The notes: generated by a model not told the origin, from the letters alone. A stretch of DNA of 45,638 nucleotides from Marinobacterium sp. (GCA_025800125.1 JAOXSF010000150.1:1-45638); one strand, 5' to 3'. Positions 27,497 through 36,133 are shown, counted from the first letter of the stretch. Made by a program: numbers and translations.

Positions 27497-27523
27497 GAAT
27501 TTTTACTCCAGTTGCAGCACAGC

Positions 27524-27541
27524 ATATGAGATCCATCATAT
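27524..27541. promoter_or_regulatory. Candidate operator between the lysR gene and scoAB
   Basis: ATATGA (27524-27529) and TCATAT (27536-27541) form a perfect inverted repeat with a 6-bp spacer. It lies 28 bp upstream of the lysR start and about 158 bp upstream of scoA. The following 60 bp are very AT-rich and may hold the promoters. Confidence 0.45.
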
Positions 27542-27698
27542 TTAAAAAAATTATAAATTATTCAATTCTTTAAATTTGATAAATATAAAGGGTTATTGGA
27601 GACTGAGGAACATCAAAGATAAGAAGCACGATACAACCTGCAACCAGGCGTATCTGCGCTTCGTAAAGCCCTGAATATGAGCATGGAGGAGTGTTGTA

Positions 27699-28400
27699 AT
27701 GTCGGGTTTTGACAAAGTTGTAAACAGCTACGAAGAAGCGATGGCTGGCCTGGAAGATGGCATGACAGTAATCGCCGGCGGTTTTGGCCTGTGCGGTATC
27801 CCCGAGAACCTGATTGCACAGATCAAAACAATGGGCACAAAAGAGCTGACTTTTGTATCTAATAACTGTGGCGTTGACGATTTCGGCCTGGGTGTACTGC
27901 TGGTAGACCGTCAGATCAAAAAGATGATCTCCTCCTACGTTGGTGAAAATGCACTGTTTGAACAGCAACTTCTGGCTGGTGAGCTGGAAGTTGAACTGAC
28001 ACCACAGGGCACTCTGGCCGAAAAAATGCGCGCTGGTGGCGCAGGCATCCCTGCGTTCTACACAGCAACAGGTTACGGAACACCGGTAGGCGAAGGTAAA
28101 GAAGTACGCGAATTCGATGGCCGCAAGTACATCATGGAAGAGTCCATCACCGGTGATTTTGCCATCGTGAAAGGCTGGAAGGCTGACCGCTACGGCAATG
28201 TGGTTTACCGGGATACCGCTCAGAACTTCAACCCGATGGCTGCAACTGCAGGAAAAATTACGGTTGTTGAAGTTGAAGAGATCGTTGAGCCTGGTGAACT
28301 GGATCCAACACAGATCCACACCCCCGGCATCTATGTTGACCGCCTGATCCAGGGCACATTCGAGAAGCGCATTGAACAGCGCACAGTCCGTAAAGACTGA
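27699..28400 (+). CDS. scoA: Succinyl-CoA:3-ketoacid CoA-transferase subunit A
   Basis: ScoA is the alpha subunit of the enzyme that moves CoA from succinyl-CoA to acetoacetate, opening ketone bodies to oxidation. The 233-residue protein has the family patterns [19 protein letters not shown] (about 21-39), [19 protein letters not shown] (about 50-68), [18 protein letters not shown] and [26 protein letters not shown] lies upstream of ATG 27699. The beta subunit follows after an unusually long 181-bp gap that contains RNA hairpins. Confidence 0.95.
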   Translation: MSGFDKVVNSYEEAMAGLEDGMTVIAGGFGLCGIPENLIAQIKTMGTKELTFVSNNCGVDDFGLGVLLVDRQIKKMISSYVGENALFEQQLLAGELEVELTPQGTLAEKMRAGGAGIPAFYTATGYGTPVGEGKEVREFDGRKYIMEESITGDFAIVKGWKADRYGNVVYRDTAQNFNPMAATAGKITVVEVEEIVEPGELDPTQIHTPGIYVDRLIQGTFEKRIEQRTVRKD

Positions 28401-28581
28401 GTCACATATGTCATTGGTCTTTTTAGCAGCTGAAGGCTTTTATAGCTGACAGTTCTTACGATTGATCAATGTATTCAATCAACTCAAGCATTCAGGTACA
28501 GGTCGAGCCCGGCTCCCTGTACAGACATTATTTGCCGTACGCACAAACGAACGGCTATAGACGGGATAAAGAGGGAAAAAG
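28401..28581 (+). promoter_or_regulatory. Structured spacer between scoA and scoB
   Basis: Three possible stem-loops are present. CAGCT/AGCTG lies near 28429-28447. GATTGA/TCAATC lies at 28460-28480. The strongest is GTACAGG-GAGC/GCTC-CCTGTAC at 28496-28522, 11 base pairs with a two-base bulge. None has a T-run, so they are more likely RNA processing or stability elements than terminators. A separate scoB promoter is also possible. Confidence 0.5.
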
Positions 28582-29238
28582 ATGGCACTCTCTCGTGAAC
28601 AGATGGCAATGCGTGTAGCACGCGAACTGCAAGATGGTTTCTATGTTAACCTGGGTATCGGTATTCCAACACTGGTAGCCAACTATGTCCCTGAAGGCAT
28701 GGACGTAATGCTGCAATCTGAAAACGGACTGCTGGGCATGGGCCCCTTCCCAACAGAAGACGAAATTGATGCAGACATGATCAATGCAGGTAAACAGACT
28801 GTTACTGCCGCTACAGGCGCATCTATCTTCTCCTCGGCTGAATCTTTTGCCATGATCCGTGGCGGTCATGTCGATCTGACTGTACTGGGTGCATTCGAAG
28901 TCGACCAGGAAGGCAATATCGCCTCCTGGATGATTCCGGGCAAACTGATTAAAGGTATGGGTGGCGCCATGGACCTGGTAGCAGGTGCTGACAACATTAT
29001 CGTGACCATGACACACGCTTCCAAGCACGGCGAGTCCAAGCTGCTGGAAACATGCTCTCTACCTCTGACCGGTGCAGGCTGTATCAAAAAAGTATTGACA
29101 GACCTTGCCTATCTGGAAATAGAAAACGGCACTTTCATTCTGAAAGAACGTGCTCCAGGCGTATCCGTTGAAGAAATTGTAGAGAAAACCGCAGGCAAAT
29201 TGATTGTGCCTGACGAAGTACCTGAAATGACCTTTTAA
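28582..29238 (+). CDS. scoB: Succinyl-CoA:3-ketoacid CoA-transferase subunit B
   Basis: ScoB is the beta subunit and carries the catalytic glutamate in QSENGLLGMGP (about residues 46-56), which forms the CoA thioester intermediate. Further family blocks are VNLGIGIPTLVANYVP (about 23-38), RGGHVDLTVLGAFEVD and ASWMIPGKLIKGMGGAMDLV. The 218 residues are the normal size. It works with ScoA upstream. A strong terminator follows 140 bp after the stop. Confidence 0.95.
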   Translation: MALSREQMAMRVARELQDGFYVNLGIGIPTLVANYVPEGMDVMLQSENGLLGMGPFPTEDEIDADMINAGKQTVTAATGASIFSSAESFAMIRGGHVDLTVLGAFEVDQEGNIASWMIPGKLIKGMGGAMDLVAGADNIIVTMTHASKHGESKLLETCSLPLTGAGCIKKVLTDLAYLEIENGTFILKERAPGVSVEEIVEKTAGKLIVPDEVPEMTF

Positions 29239-29377
29239 AGCGCTCAGTACGAAATTAAGGGACATCACATTGAATCCCTGAAACCCTGGGCGCCCGCACA
29301 GCGCTTGTAACATACCGGGTTTAGCTTTTCCTGCTGAGGATGATTCATGCTCCGTGCTCAACAGGTAATGCACTCTG

Positions 29378-29404
29378 ACCCTGCCTCCTGGCGGGGTTTT
29401 TTTA
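29378..29404 (+). terminator. Terminator downstream of scoB
   Basis: ACCCTGCC (29378-29385) pairs with GGCGGGGT (29390-29397) around TCCT, with one G-T pair, followed by seven Ts. Confidence 0.9.
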
Positions 29405-29694
29405 TTCTCTCCTCTTTCCTTCAGGTAACACGGCATAACCTAAACCTGTTGCTCTGACTTCCGACATTCGACCTTCAACATCAGGTTTCAAACATGCTCG
29501 GCAGGCACAAAAGCCACCAAAAGCAAATATCACTACAAAAGCCATAGAACCCCAGAAAATAACTCAAAAAAAACCCCAAATTCACAAAAAAACATCACTC
29601 AATCACTGCTAACCTGAAAAAACACTCTAACAAAAAAACAACAGCACACACTGTTACTCTTGACAGAGTGACCGGATAACGAGGGAGACTAGCC
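29405..29694 (+). promoter_or_regulatory. A/C-rich leader region of ald
   Basis: The 290 bp before ald contain no gene. From about 29495 to 29655 the plus strand is strikingly rich in A and C and poor in G and T, with several A runs. A leader RNA from here would be nearly unstructured. GAGGGAG lies just before the ald start. Confidence 0.5.
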
Positions 29695-30813
29695 ATGCTG
29701 ATCGGCGTACCTAAAGAGATCAAAAATCACGAATATCGTATTGGAATGACACCTTCAGGCGTACGTGAACTGGTTGCTGCAGGGCACGAAGTGATCGTAC
29801 AGCGTGACGGAGGCACCGCAATCGGCCTGACCAACGAGCAGTATGAGGCAGCAGGCGCGCGCATTATTGGCAGTGCAGAAGAGATTTTTGCAACAGCAGA
29901 AATGATCATAAAGGTAAAAGAACCACAACCAGACGAGTGCCGTATGCTACGCCCCGGCCAGCTGCTGTTTACTTATCTGCATCTGGCGCCAGACCCGGAA
30001 CAGACCCGCCTGCTAGTTGAATCAGGTGCTGTCTGTATCGCTTATGAAACCGTGACAGATGAACGAGGCGGCCTACCTCTGCTGGCCCCTATGTCTGAAG
30101 TTGCTGGCCGTATGGCTATTCAGGCTGGTGCCCATTCATTGGAAAAAGCCCAGGGCGGACTGGGCACCCTGTTAGGTGGCGTTCCTGGTGTAGCTCCTGC
30201 CAAAGTAACTGTAATTGGTGGTGGCGTTGTTGGTATCAATGCAGCGCGTATGGCAATGGGGCTCGGCGCAGACGTAACAATACTGGATCGCTCCCTGCCG
30301 CGTCTGAAAGAACTGGACGCCCAGTACGGCCCTCAGCTGAAAACTCTGTATTCAACTGCCGATACCATTGAACAGGAAGTCGTTGCTTCTGATCTGGTTG
30401 TGGGCGCAGTACTGATTCCAGGTGCTGCCGCGCCCAAGCTGGTTAATAGAAATCACCTGAGCAAAATGAAAAACGGCGCTGTGCTGGTTGACGTAGCGAT
30501 TGACCAGGGAGGCTGCTTCGAAACATCACATGCCACAACACATCAGGAGCCAACTTATGAGGTGAATGGCATCATTCATTACTGCGTGGCAAACATGCCC
30601 GGTGGCGTGGCGCGCACTTCCACATTCGCTCTGACTAACGCTACGTTACCGTTTGCATTAGCACTGGCAAATAAAGGCTACCGACAGGCCCTGAAAGATG
30701 ATGGGCATTTGCTTAACGGACTGAATGTCCATTGCGGTAAAGTGACCTACAAAGCTGTTGCTGACGTACTGGGATATGATTACCAACCAGCTACCGAAGC
30801 AATTACTGAGTAA
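29695..30813 (+). CDS. ald: Alanine dehydrogenase
   Basis: Ald reversibly deaminates L-alanine to pyruvate and ammonia with NAD+. The 372-residue protein is of the normal length. It has [20 protein letters not shown] (substrate Arg15), VKVKEP-type [11 protein letters not shown] with the catalytic Lys (about 75), [10 protein letters not shown] with the catalytic His (about 96), the nucleotide motif [13 protein letters not shown] (about 175-187) and the block [20 protein letters not shown] (about 300-319). It stands alone between terminators. An Lrp-type regulator often controls ald, but none is adjacent. Confidence 0.96.
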   Translation: MLIGVPKEIKNHEYRIGMTPSGVRELVAAGHEVIVQRDGGTAIGLTNEQYEAAGARIIGSAEEIFATAEMIIKVKEPQPDECRMLRPGQLLFTYLHLAPDPEQTRLLVESGAVCIAYETVTDERGGLPLLAPMSEVAGRMAIQAGAHSLEKAQGGLGTLLGGVPGVAPAKVTVIGGGVVGINAARMAMGLGADVTILDRSLPRLKELDAQYGPQLKTLYSTADTIEQEVVASDLVVGAVLIPGAAAPKLVNRNHLSKMKNGAVLVDVAIDQGGCFETSHATTHQEPTYEVNGIIHYCVANMPGGVARTSTFALTNATLPFALALANKGYRQALKDDGHLLNGLNVHCGKVTYKAVADVLGYDYQPATEAITE

Positions 30814-30850
30814 CTGCATCCATTAGTAATGGTAACAACAGATCAGAATA

Positions 30851-30883
30851 ACACCCGGCTCAAGGCCGGGTGTTTATATTTTA
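30851..30883 (+). terminator. ald terminator
   Basis: ACACCCGGC (30851-30859) pairs perfectly with GCCGGGTGT (30865-30873) around TCAAG, followed by TTATATTTT. Confidence 0.92.
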
Positions 30884-31111
30884 TTCACACATTAAGATAG
30901 CCATTAATCCACCTTCTCTCCCTGGCCCAAAGCGTAATTCAATTTATTGATCAGACAGCATATTTTCGCTGCCTGCGGTAAACGCTTTAAGGTATGATGT
31001 TCAAGCTATGCAGTCTGATTTATATGTGCCCGGTGCTGTGGTACCGCTGATGTAAACCCGGCCACATCCGGCTGCTTTTTCAAACAGGTACTGATATACG
31101 AGGGAATAGGC

Positions 31112-32299
31112 TTGGACGTTCAACTCTCAGATCGCGTTAACAACATCAAACCATCACCTACTCTGGCGGTTACCAACCGTGCTGCCGAACTGCGTGCAGA
31201 AGGCAAGAACATTATAGGCCTGGGAGCCGGTGAGCCAGACTTTGATACCCCTGATCATATCAAGGCTGCGGCCATTACAGCGCTGAACGACGGCTTCACG
31301 AAGTACACTGCTGTAGACGGTACCCCAGCACTGAAAAAAGCCATCATCAACAAATTTGAGCGTGATAATGGCCTGAAGTATGCGGCTAATCAGGTTCTGG
31401 TATCTTGCGGTGGCAAACAGAGCTTCTTCAACCTGGTTCTGGCCCTGCTGAACGAAGGTGATGAAGTCATCGTACCCGCACCTTACTGGGTATCTTACCC
31501 GGACATGGTCAAAATTGCGGACGCGGTTCCCGTTATTGTTACGACCACTCAGGAAAACCGCTTCAAGATCACTGCCGACCAACTGGAAGCTGCAATTACC
31601 GATAAAACCCGTCTGCTGGTGCTGAATAGTCCATCTAACCCAACCGGTGTTGCATACACCCTGGATGAACTGAAAGCATTGGGCGAGGTTCTGCAAAAAC
31701 ACCCACACGTTATGGTAGCAACAGATGATATGTACGAGCATATCCTGTTTACTGCAGCGCCATTCTGCAACATCCTGAACGCTTGCCCTGAACTGTATGA
31801 CCGCACAATCGTGTTGAACGGGGTATCAAAAGCCTACTCTATGACTGGCTGGCGCATCGGCTACGCAGCGGGCCCAGCTAAACTGATTGGTGCCATGAAG
31901 AAAATTCAGGGCCAGTCCACGTCTAACCCAACGTCTATCTCTCAGGTAGCAGCCCAGGCTGCACTGGAAGGCGGTCAAGAGTGTGTACAGGAAATGGTCA
32001 AGGCCTTCAAAGCACGCCATGACTATGTAGTAAACACATTAAATGATATTCCAGGTGTATCATGTATCGCCGCCGACGGTACATTCTATGCGTTCCCTAG
32101 CTTCCATAAAGTAATAGCTGATGATGAGCGCTTTGATGACGACATCGCACTGGCAGAGTTTTTACTGAATGAAGCAGGCGTTGCACTGGTACCGGGATCT
32201 GCTTTTGGTGCACCAGGCAATATGCGCCTGTCTTTCGCCACCAGCATGGAAATTCTGGAAGATGCCCTGAGCCGTATTCGTACAGCTTTGGCAAGCTAA
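31112..32299 (+). CDS. Aspartate-type aminotransferase (class I, PLP-dependent)
   Basis: The 395-residue protein is a type Ib aspartate aminotransferase-like enzyme moving amino groups between aspartate or similar amino acids and 2-oxoglutarate. Key features are GLGAGEPDFDTPDHIK (about 36-51), the PLP-binding Tyr and Asn in YWVSYPDMV and SPSNPTG, and the Schiff-base lysine in NGVSKAYSMTGWRIGYAAGP (about 232-251). A C-terminal Arg occurs in MRLSFAT. The start is TTG at 31112, supported by GAGGGA about eight bases upstream; no ATG lies nearby. A terminator and a perfect 24-bp duplication follow. Confidence 0.9.
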   Translation: MDVQLSDRVNNIKPSPTLAVTNRAAELRAEGKNIIGLGAGEPDFDTPDHIKAAAITALNDGFTKYTAVDGTPALKKAIINKFERDNGLKYAANQVLVSCGGKQSFFNLVLALLNEGDEVIVPAPYWVSYPDMVKIADAVPVIVTTTQENRFKITADQLEAAITDKTRLLVLNSPSNPTGVAYTLDELKALGEVLQKHPHVMVATDDMYEHILFTAAPFCNILNACPELYDRTIVLNGVSKAYSMTGWRIGYAAGPAKLIGAMKKIQGQSTSNPTSISQVAAQAALEGGQECVQEMVKAFKARHDYVVNTLNDIPGVSCIAADGTFYAFPSFHKVIADDERFDDDIALAEFLLNEAGVALVPGSAFGAPGNMRLSFATSMEILEDALSRIRTALAS

Positions 32300-32307
32300 G
32301 CGATTAC

Positions 32308-32336
32308 AGGGTGGATGCACTGTGCTCCACCCTTTA
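32308..32336 (+). terminator. Terminator downstream of the aminotransferase gene
   Basis: AGGGTGGA (32308-32315) pairs with TCCACCCT (32326-32333), followed by TTAT. The T-run is short. Confidence 0.75.
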
Positions 32337-32382
32337 TGTATTCATAAAAGCCTGCATATATGTATTCATAAAAGCCTGCATA
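32335..32382 (+). repeat. Perfect 24-bp tandem duplication
   Basis: Positions 32335-32358 and 32359-32382 are identical 24-bp units (TATGTATTCATAAAAGCC plus TGCATA). The repeat starts within the tail of the aminotransferase terminator. Confidence 0.95.
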
Positions 32383-32702
32383 CCCATCACAATTACCACC
32401 GGCCTTTCTGGTTATACCTGGCTCTGCGCTTTAATACCCCCTATAAAAACAAGACGCCAAATATCTGGAGCCCTCTGAGACAGCAACCAAAAGCACCAGA
32501 AACGGCAAACTATAGCTGAATCGCTGGTGTGCAATGTGTCGACAATTTCCGCAAATAAAGCACCAACTGGAGGCAAATCTTTCTCCAATCAGACTGACAA
32601 CTCATACACAGTTATTTATTAACAATAACTATTTATTAGTAGAACAATCTATAAATAAAGCTATCAATTAATAAAAGCTGCTAACTCAGGAGAAATATAC
32701 AG
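32383..32702 (+). other. Gene-free region before the small membrane protein gene
   Basis: Apart from the 24-bp duplication to its left, I see no gene or clear signal here. The last 100 bp are AT-rich and probably contain the promoter of the next gene. AGGAG lies just before the start at 32703. Confidence 0.5.
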
Positions 32703-33143
32703 ATGTCATCAAATAAATTTGAATGGGATGGCGAACGCATCAGTAAGCTATCCGAACGCTGCACACATATCATGCTAGGCCTGATGGGACTGGCATTGAT
32801 GCTGATGATGATGGATCTAGCGTCGGTATATCTGCTTGCACCTGCCGCTCTCATATTGCTGATCACCAGACAAGCACAAAGTTACTACAACTCACTGGAA
32901 GAAAGCTTCCGTGATGCCAGCCTGGAGCTGGCACCACGTACGCTGTTCTTGAATCAGCCAGCAACAAGCGAGTCTACACGCTTACGTTACCAGGATATTG
33001 TGCGCGTCGAGGTCTTTCGCAAATGGACTGTTAACGGCTTACGGCTGCAAACGCAACAGGGGCAAACTCTTGAGCTGGCTGGCTTTCCTGACACTCTGAG
33101 TCATGCGTTACTGGAGGCCCAGCAAAAAACAACTCAGGCCTGA
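32703..33143 (+). CDS. Small two-helix membrane protein of unknown function
   Basis: The 146-residue protein has a charged N-terminus, two adjacent hydrophobic helices (about 22-40 and 41-57, LMGLALMLMMMD and VYLLAPAALILLI), and a soluble C-terminal part. That part (LELAPRTLFLNQPATSESTRLRYQDIVRVEVFRKWTVNGLRLQTQQG) looks like a bacterial PH-type fold: beta strands and a final helix. I do not recognise a named family. AGGAGAAATATACAG before the ATG gives good spacing. The 3' end overlaps the convergent tetR gene by 10 bp. Confidence 0.7.
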   Translation: MSSNKFEWDGERISKLSERCTHIMLGLMGLALMLMMMDLASVYLLAPAALILLITRQAQSYYNSLEESFRDASLELAPRTLFLNQPATSESTRLRYQDIVRVEVFRKWTVNGLRLQTQQGQTLELAGFPDTLSHALLEAQQKTTQA

Positions 33144-33796
33144 CAAGCCATTGCTGAAGATATAACAGCTGACTCGTCACCCGTAGACTGTACAACAGCA
33201 GCCTCAGATACAGCGGGAACCGTAGACAACAGCATTTCTGTAAATTGCGTCCAGTGCTCCCGCTCAGATGTCACCATCTCCTTTTCATCAACATGATGAC
33301 GCATCAACAAACCAAACGTAAACGTTTCAAGTAAACACAAAAGTCGGTCTACCTGTTGCTGTTCAAGATCTGGCCTTGCAGCCATAATCTGACGCCGCCT
33401 TAGCCCTCTAATCGTTGCAAACAGTCTGGATATTGAATGCCGATAAATCGGTTTGAACATCACCTGCTCAAAAAAAGTATACAGGGCACGTGTCAGGCGT
33501 CGATTTTGCAACTGCACATCAAACAGATTTGACTCAACACGTATCAGAAAGTCAGGGAGATTATCATCTGTTGCATCGTCAAGCAGATCAATAAAACGAT
33601 CTACCATAACTTCCAGCGCTGCCAGGGTCACATCATCCATCTGTTTGAAATGATGATAGAGCCCCCCTTTGCTAATCCCGGCGTGTTTAATCAGATTAGC
33701 AGCGGTCAGCGCTGTCAGGCCGTTCTCAGCAATAATATCCACTGCCGCTTCAAGAATCTGGGCGCGCGTCAAAAGCGCATTTCCATTAGGAGCCAT
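33134..33796 (-). CDS. TetR-family transcriptional regulator
   Basis: The 220-residue protein has the TetR N-terminal DNA-binding domain (about residues 8-55: RAQILEAAVDIIAENGLTALTAANLIKHAGISKGGLYHHFKQMDD, read in two parts around the turn). An all-helical ligand and dimer domain follows. The start at 33796 was chosen because CAGGA lies about six bases upstream; the frame continues to 33907 through a stretch unlike the family. No divergent partner gene lies close on the other side, so its target is not obvious. Confidence 0.9.
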   Translation of the reverse strand: MAPNGNALLTRAQILEAAVDIIAENGLTALTAANLIKHAGISKGGLYHHFKQMDDVTLAALEVMVDRFIDLLDDATDDNLPDFLIRVESNLFDVQLQNRRLTRALYTFFEQVMFKPIYRHSISRLFATIRGLRRRQIMAARPDLEQQQVDRLLCLLETFTFGLLMRHHVDEKEMVTSEREHWTQFTEMLLSTVPAVSEAAVVQSTGDESAVISSAMACQA

Positions 33797-34103
33797 ATAT
33801 GTCCTGCCACTACGTTTGAAACTGATAGAGAATGCTACGCCTGTGACAGGGTGACTAAAATAGCAGAATGGAAACTGACTGATGCAGGTCAAAGGCCTTT
33901 CCTGCATGCTTGCAACAGATCATAAATTCAGTATTTTCAAACAGGTGTAATAGTGCGTTACATGAACAGCTCTGATATACAGGGCGAAACACAATGGGTA
34001 GAAGGCCGAGTTGGAAGTCGATTTAAACAGTCACTGTGGAAATCTGCCATGTATTCAGCTTTGCTACTTTTATTCAGGTTGGGAGCCTGTCATCATACGA
34101 TGC

Positions 34104-34141
34104 AGGTGAGGCCGATATACGACCATCGGCCTGGACACACC
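34104..34141 (+). other. Inverted repeat upstream of the response regulator gene
   Basis: GGCCGA (34110-34115) pairs with TCGGCC (34126-34131), with an outer AGGTG (34104-34108) and CACCT. It lies 41 bp before the response regulator start, without a T-run. It could be a leader hairpin or the end of a short transcript. Confidence 0.4.
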
Positions 34142-34181
34142 TGACCTACTACACGGGAAATTTCAGGAAAGAAGACCAGAT

Positions 34182-34979
34182 ATGGATCTGAACGACCTGC
34201 TCGTTATAGTGATCGAGCCCTCCAATGTACAGCGCACCATCATCATTGACCGTTTGCGCGACCATGGCATTGAGAAAATCGAGGAATTCACGGACGCATC
34301 CACTGCACTGGGTGCTATTCGCAGCCTCCAGCCGGATATCGTGGTCTCCTCAATGCACTTGCCAGATATGACCGGTACTGAACTGGTTGGTCAGATGCGT
34401 GAAGATGAAGATCTTGCTGCCATAACGTTTCTGCTGATTTCTTCAGAAACTCACTATCGTTACCTGGAGCCTGTACGCCAGGCAGGCGCAATAGGCATTT
34501 TGCCTAAACCTTTCTCATCTGACGAATTGACTGTTGCCCTGCGTAGTACGCTGCATTACCTGACCGAGTCAAGTAATCCGCCCCATGTTCCTGAAGAGAA
34601 CGCGCATATCCGCGTACTGGTTGTTGATGATAGCCGAATGTCACGTCGCTTTGTGCAACAGATGCTGGAGAATCTTGGCGTTACCAACATTATTGAAGCT
34701 GTCGACGGCGCTCAGGCACTCGCTCTGCTACAGGACGAAGAGACCTTTGATCTGGTGATCACAGACTACAATATGCCAAATGTAGACGGCAAAGAGTTGA
34801 CTGAACACATTCGCCAGGGTGACCGCCACCCGAATGTGCCAATTCTGATGATCACCAGTGAGCAAAATGAACAGCAATTGGCCGCAATTCAGCGCGCTGG
34901 CGTATCCGCAGTCGTTAATAAGCCTCTGTCTTATGACATGGTCAAAACTCTGATTGAACGCCTGGTACACGAGCTCTGA
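34182..34979 (+). CDS. Response regulator with two receiver domains, the first degenerate
   Basis: The 265-residue protein consists of two tandem REC domains and no output domain. The first (about 5-125) lacks the acidic pair (IEPS at 11-14 instead of DD) and has Ser57 where the phosphoacceptor Asp should be (VVSSMHLPD); only Lys109 remains. It is therefore a pseudo-receiver. The second (about 143-265) is complete: DD149-150, phosphoacceptor Asp195 in VITDYNMP, Thr225 and Lys247. No histidine kinase gene is adjacent. Single-output CheY-like signalling is likely, with the first domain as a docking or dimer module. AGGAAAG precedes the ATG. Confidence 0.9.
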   Translation: MDLNDLLVIVIEPSNVQRTIIIDRLRDHGIEKIEEFTDASTALGAIRSLQPDIVVSSMHLPDMTGTELVGQMREDEDLAAITFLLISSETHYRYLEPVRQAGAIGILPKPFSSDELTVALRSTLHYLTESSNPPHVPEENAHIRVLVVDDSRMSRRFVQQMLENLGVTNIIEAVDGAQALALLQDEETFDLVITDYNMPNVDGKELTEHIRQGDRHPNVPILMITSEQNEQQLAAIQRAGVSAVVNKPLSYDMVKTLIERLVHEL

Positions 34980-34987
34980 CACTATAT

Positions 34988-35035
34988 AGTGCAGAATATA
35001 ACCAGTGCAGAATACAACTAGTGCGGGATATAACA
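34988..35035 (+). repeat. 16-bp tandem repeat, three copies, after the response regulator gene
   Basis: Units AGTGCAGAATATAACC (34988), AGTGCAGAATACAACT (35004) and AGTGCGGGATATAACA (35020) follow one another. The array begins nine bp after the stop codon. Confidence 0.9.
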
Positions 35036-35150
35036 AACGTGCTGGTAGCCATATTCGCGCCAGATGGGTTCATGCCTGACTTTCGCCGATGAAGTGCTAT
35101 CAGCGTGTTACTGTTACTTTTCTCACTTGGCACCTCGTTTTACTCTACTG

Positions 35151-35300
35151 TTAGTTAGGACTGCAAGCCTGTGTAACGTCATAGCAATAAAGCCCTGCTA
35201 ATGCAGTCACCATGATGGACAATGCCGGGATAACCAGAATCGTATTTACTATGGCAATAACCCAGGCGATACAGACAGGAGCTTCAGGTGGCTCGATCAC
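35151..35300 (-). CDS. Doubtful small membrane protein (49 residues)
   Basis: A GTG-started frame encodes a short acidic, Pro-rich N-terminus (IEPPEAPVC) and a long hydrophobic stretch of about 30 residues (AWVIAIVNTILVIPALSIMV), as expected for one membrane helix. An upstream 17-codon frame beginning at ATG 35350 ends in a TGA that overlaps the GTG (GTGA). That would fit either translational coupling or one gene split by a frameshift. No good ribosome binding site is visible and I recognise no family. Confidence 0.25.
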   Translation of the reverse strand: MIEPPEAPVCIAWVIAIVNTILVIPALSIMVTALAGLYCYDVTQACSPN

Positions 35301-35464
35301 TGAAATCTGGCAGCCTCTGCAAACTTAGCAAAGGCGATATAGATAAGCATTTCACAGAGCTGGCAATCATTACATCTGCAAGCAGATTTATCTGCAGCAA
35401 ATGCGCACGTTCTGCTCAGGACAAAAAATGGCTATGCAAGCCACGCAAAATTGACTCCTGACAC

Positions 35465-35552
35465 CGAACCTGGGCTACCTAGCCCCAGCATCTGACTTTC
35501 AGAGACCGGAGTCTTGAACCTCCAAACTATAACAGCCCTGGTATCAGGGCTG
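35465..35552 (+). promoter_or_regulatory. Two leader hairpins upstream of ftnA
   Basis: CTGGGCT/AGCCCCAG forms a hairpin near 35468-35488. CAGCCCTG (35533-35540) pairs perfectly with CAGGGCTG (35545-35552) around GTAT. The second ends 47 bp before the ftnA ATG and has no T-run. They may affect ferritin mRNA stability or translation. Confidence 0.45.
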
Positions 35553-35599
35553 AATCACAGAACATTGACGCAACAGGCCCCCTGTTCAGGAGAACTTTT

Positions 35600-36133
35600 A
35601 TGTTGACTCAGGAAATGGTTAACAAACTGAACGAGCAGATAAATCTCGAATTCTACTCTTCCAACCTGTATCTGCAAATGAGCGCATGGGCAGAAGGCAA
35701 AGGCTATGATGGCTGTGCAGCCTTTCTGAAAGAGCACGCAGATGAAGAAATGATGCACATGAAGCGCCTGTTCACCTACGTAAATGAAACAGGCTCTACA
35801 GCGTTGATTGGTGCAATTGATGCTCCTCCTGCTGAGTTTGGCAGCATAAAAGCACTGTTTGAAGCAGTATTTGAGCACGAGCAACTGGTTACACAATCTA
35901 TCAATGCACTGGCACATACCGCTTTTACCAACCAGGATTACTCTACCTTCAACTTCCTGCAATGGTATGTTGCAGAACAGCATGAAGAAGAAAAACTGTT
36001 CAAAGGCATTCTGGATAAAATCGAAATTATTGGTGAAGACGGCAAAGGGCTATTCTTCATTGATAAAGAAATAGGCAAGATGATCGGCGGTAATACTGGC
36101 GGCAGCATTATGGATCAGCCTGCAGAGGTCTGA
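35600..36133 (+). CDS. ftnA: Non-heme ferritin
   Basis: FtnA forms a 24-mer shell that stores iron as a ferric mineral in the cytoplasm. The 177-residue protein matches bacterial ferritin: [25 protein letters not shown] with Glu17, [17 protein letters not shown] with the Glu/His ferroxidase residues (about 50-54), [11 protein letters not shown] (Glu about 94) and [16 protein letters not shown] with Gln/Glu at about 127-130. Bacterioferritin's heme Met52 arrangement is not present. CAGGAG precedes the ATG. It lies close to the Fur-controlled fagA-fumC unit, so iron control by Fur or a small RNA is likely, though no Fur box is seen directly upstream. Confidence 0.95.
   Translation: MLTQEMVNKLNEQINLEFYSSNLYLQMSAWAEGKGYDGCAAFLKEHADEEMMHMKRLFTYVNETGSTALIGAIDAPPAEFGSIKALFEAVFEHEQLVTQSINALAHTAFTNQDYSTFNFLQWYVAEQHEEEKLFKGILDKIEIIGEDGKGLFFIDKEIGKMIGGNTGGSIMDQPAEV

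Larger units (their letters stand above)
35036..35599. other. Gene-poor region between the response regulator and ftnA
   Basis: This stretch of more than 550 bp holds only a doubtful small minus-strand frame (35151-35350) and two hairpins close to ftnA. I see no tRNA or other RNA gene. The ftnA promoter must lie in the right-hand half. Confidence 0.5.

Noticed and set aside
29059-29436. 125-codon minus-strand frame at the scoB end
   Set aside because: It overlaps scoB and runs through the terminator; no independent support.
33953-34144. 63-codon frame before the response regulator
   Set aside because: It has no clear ribosome binding site, runs through a hairpin, and shows no family-like pattern.
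35533-35552. Transcription terminator before ftnA
   Set aside because: The stem is perfect, but no T-run follows on either strand, so I list it as a leader hairpin instead.
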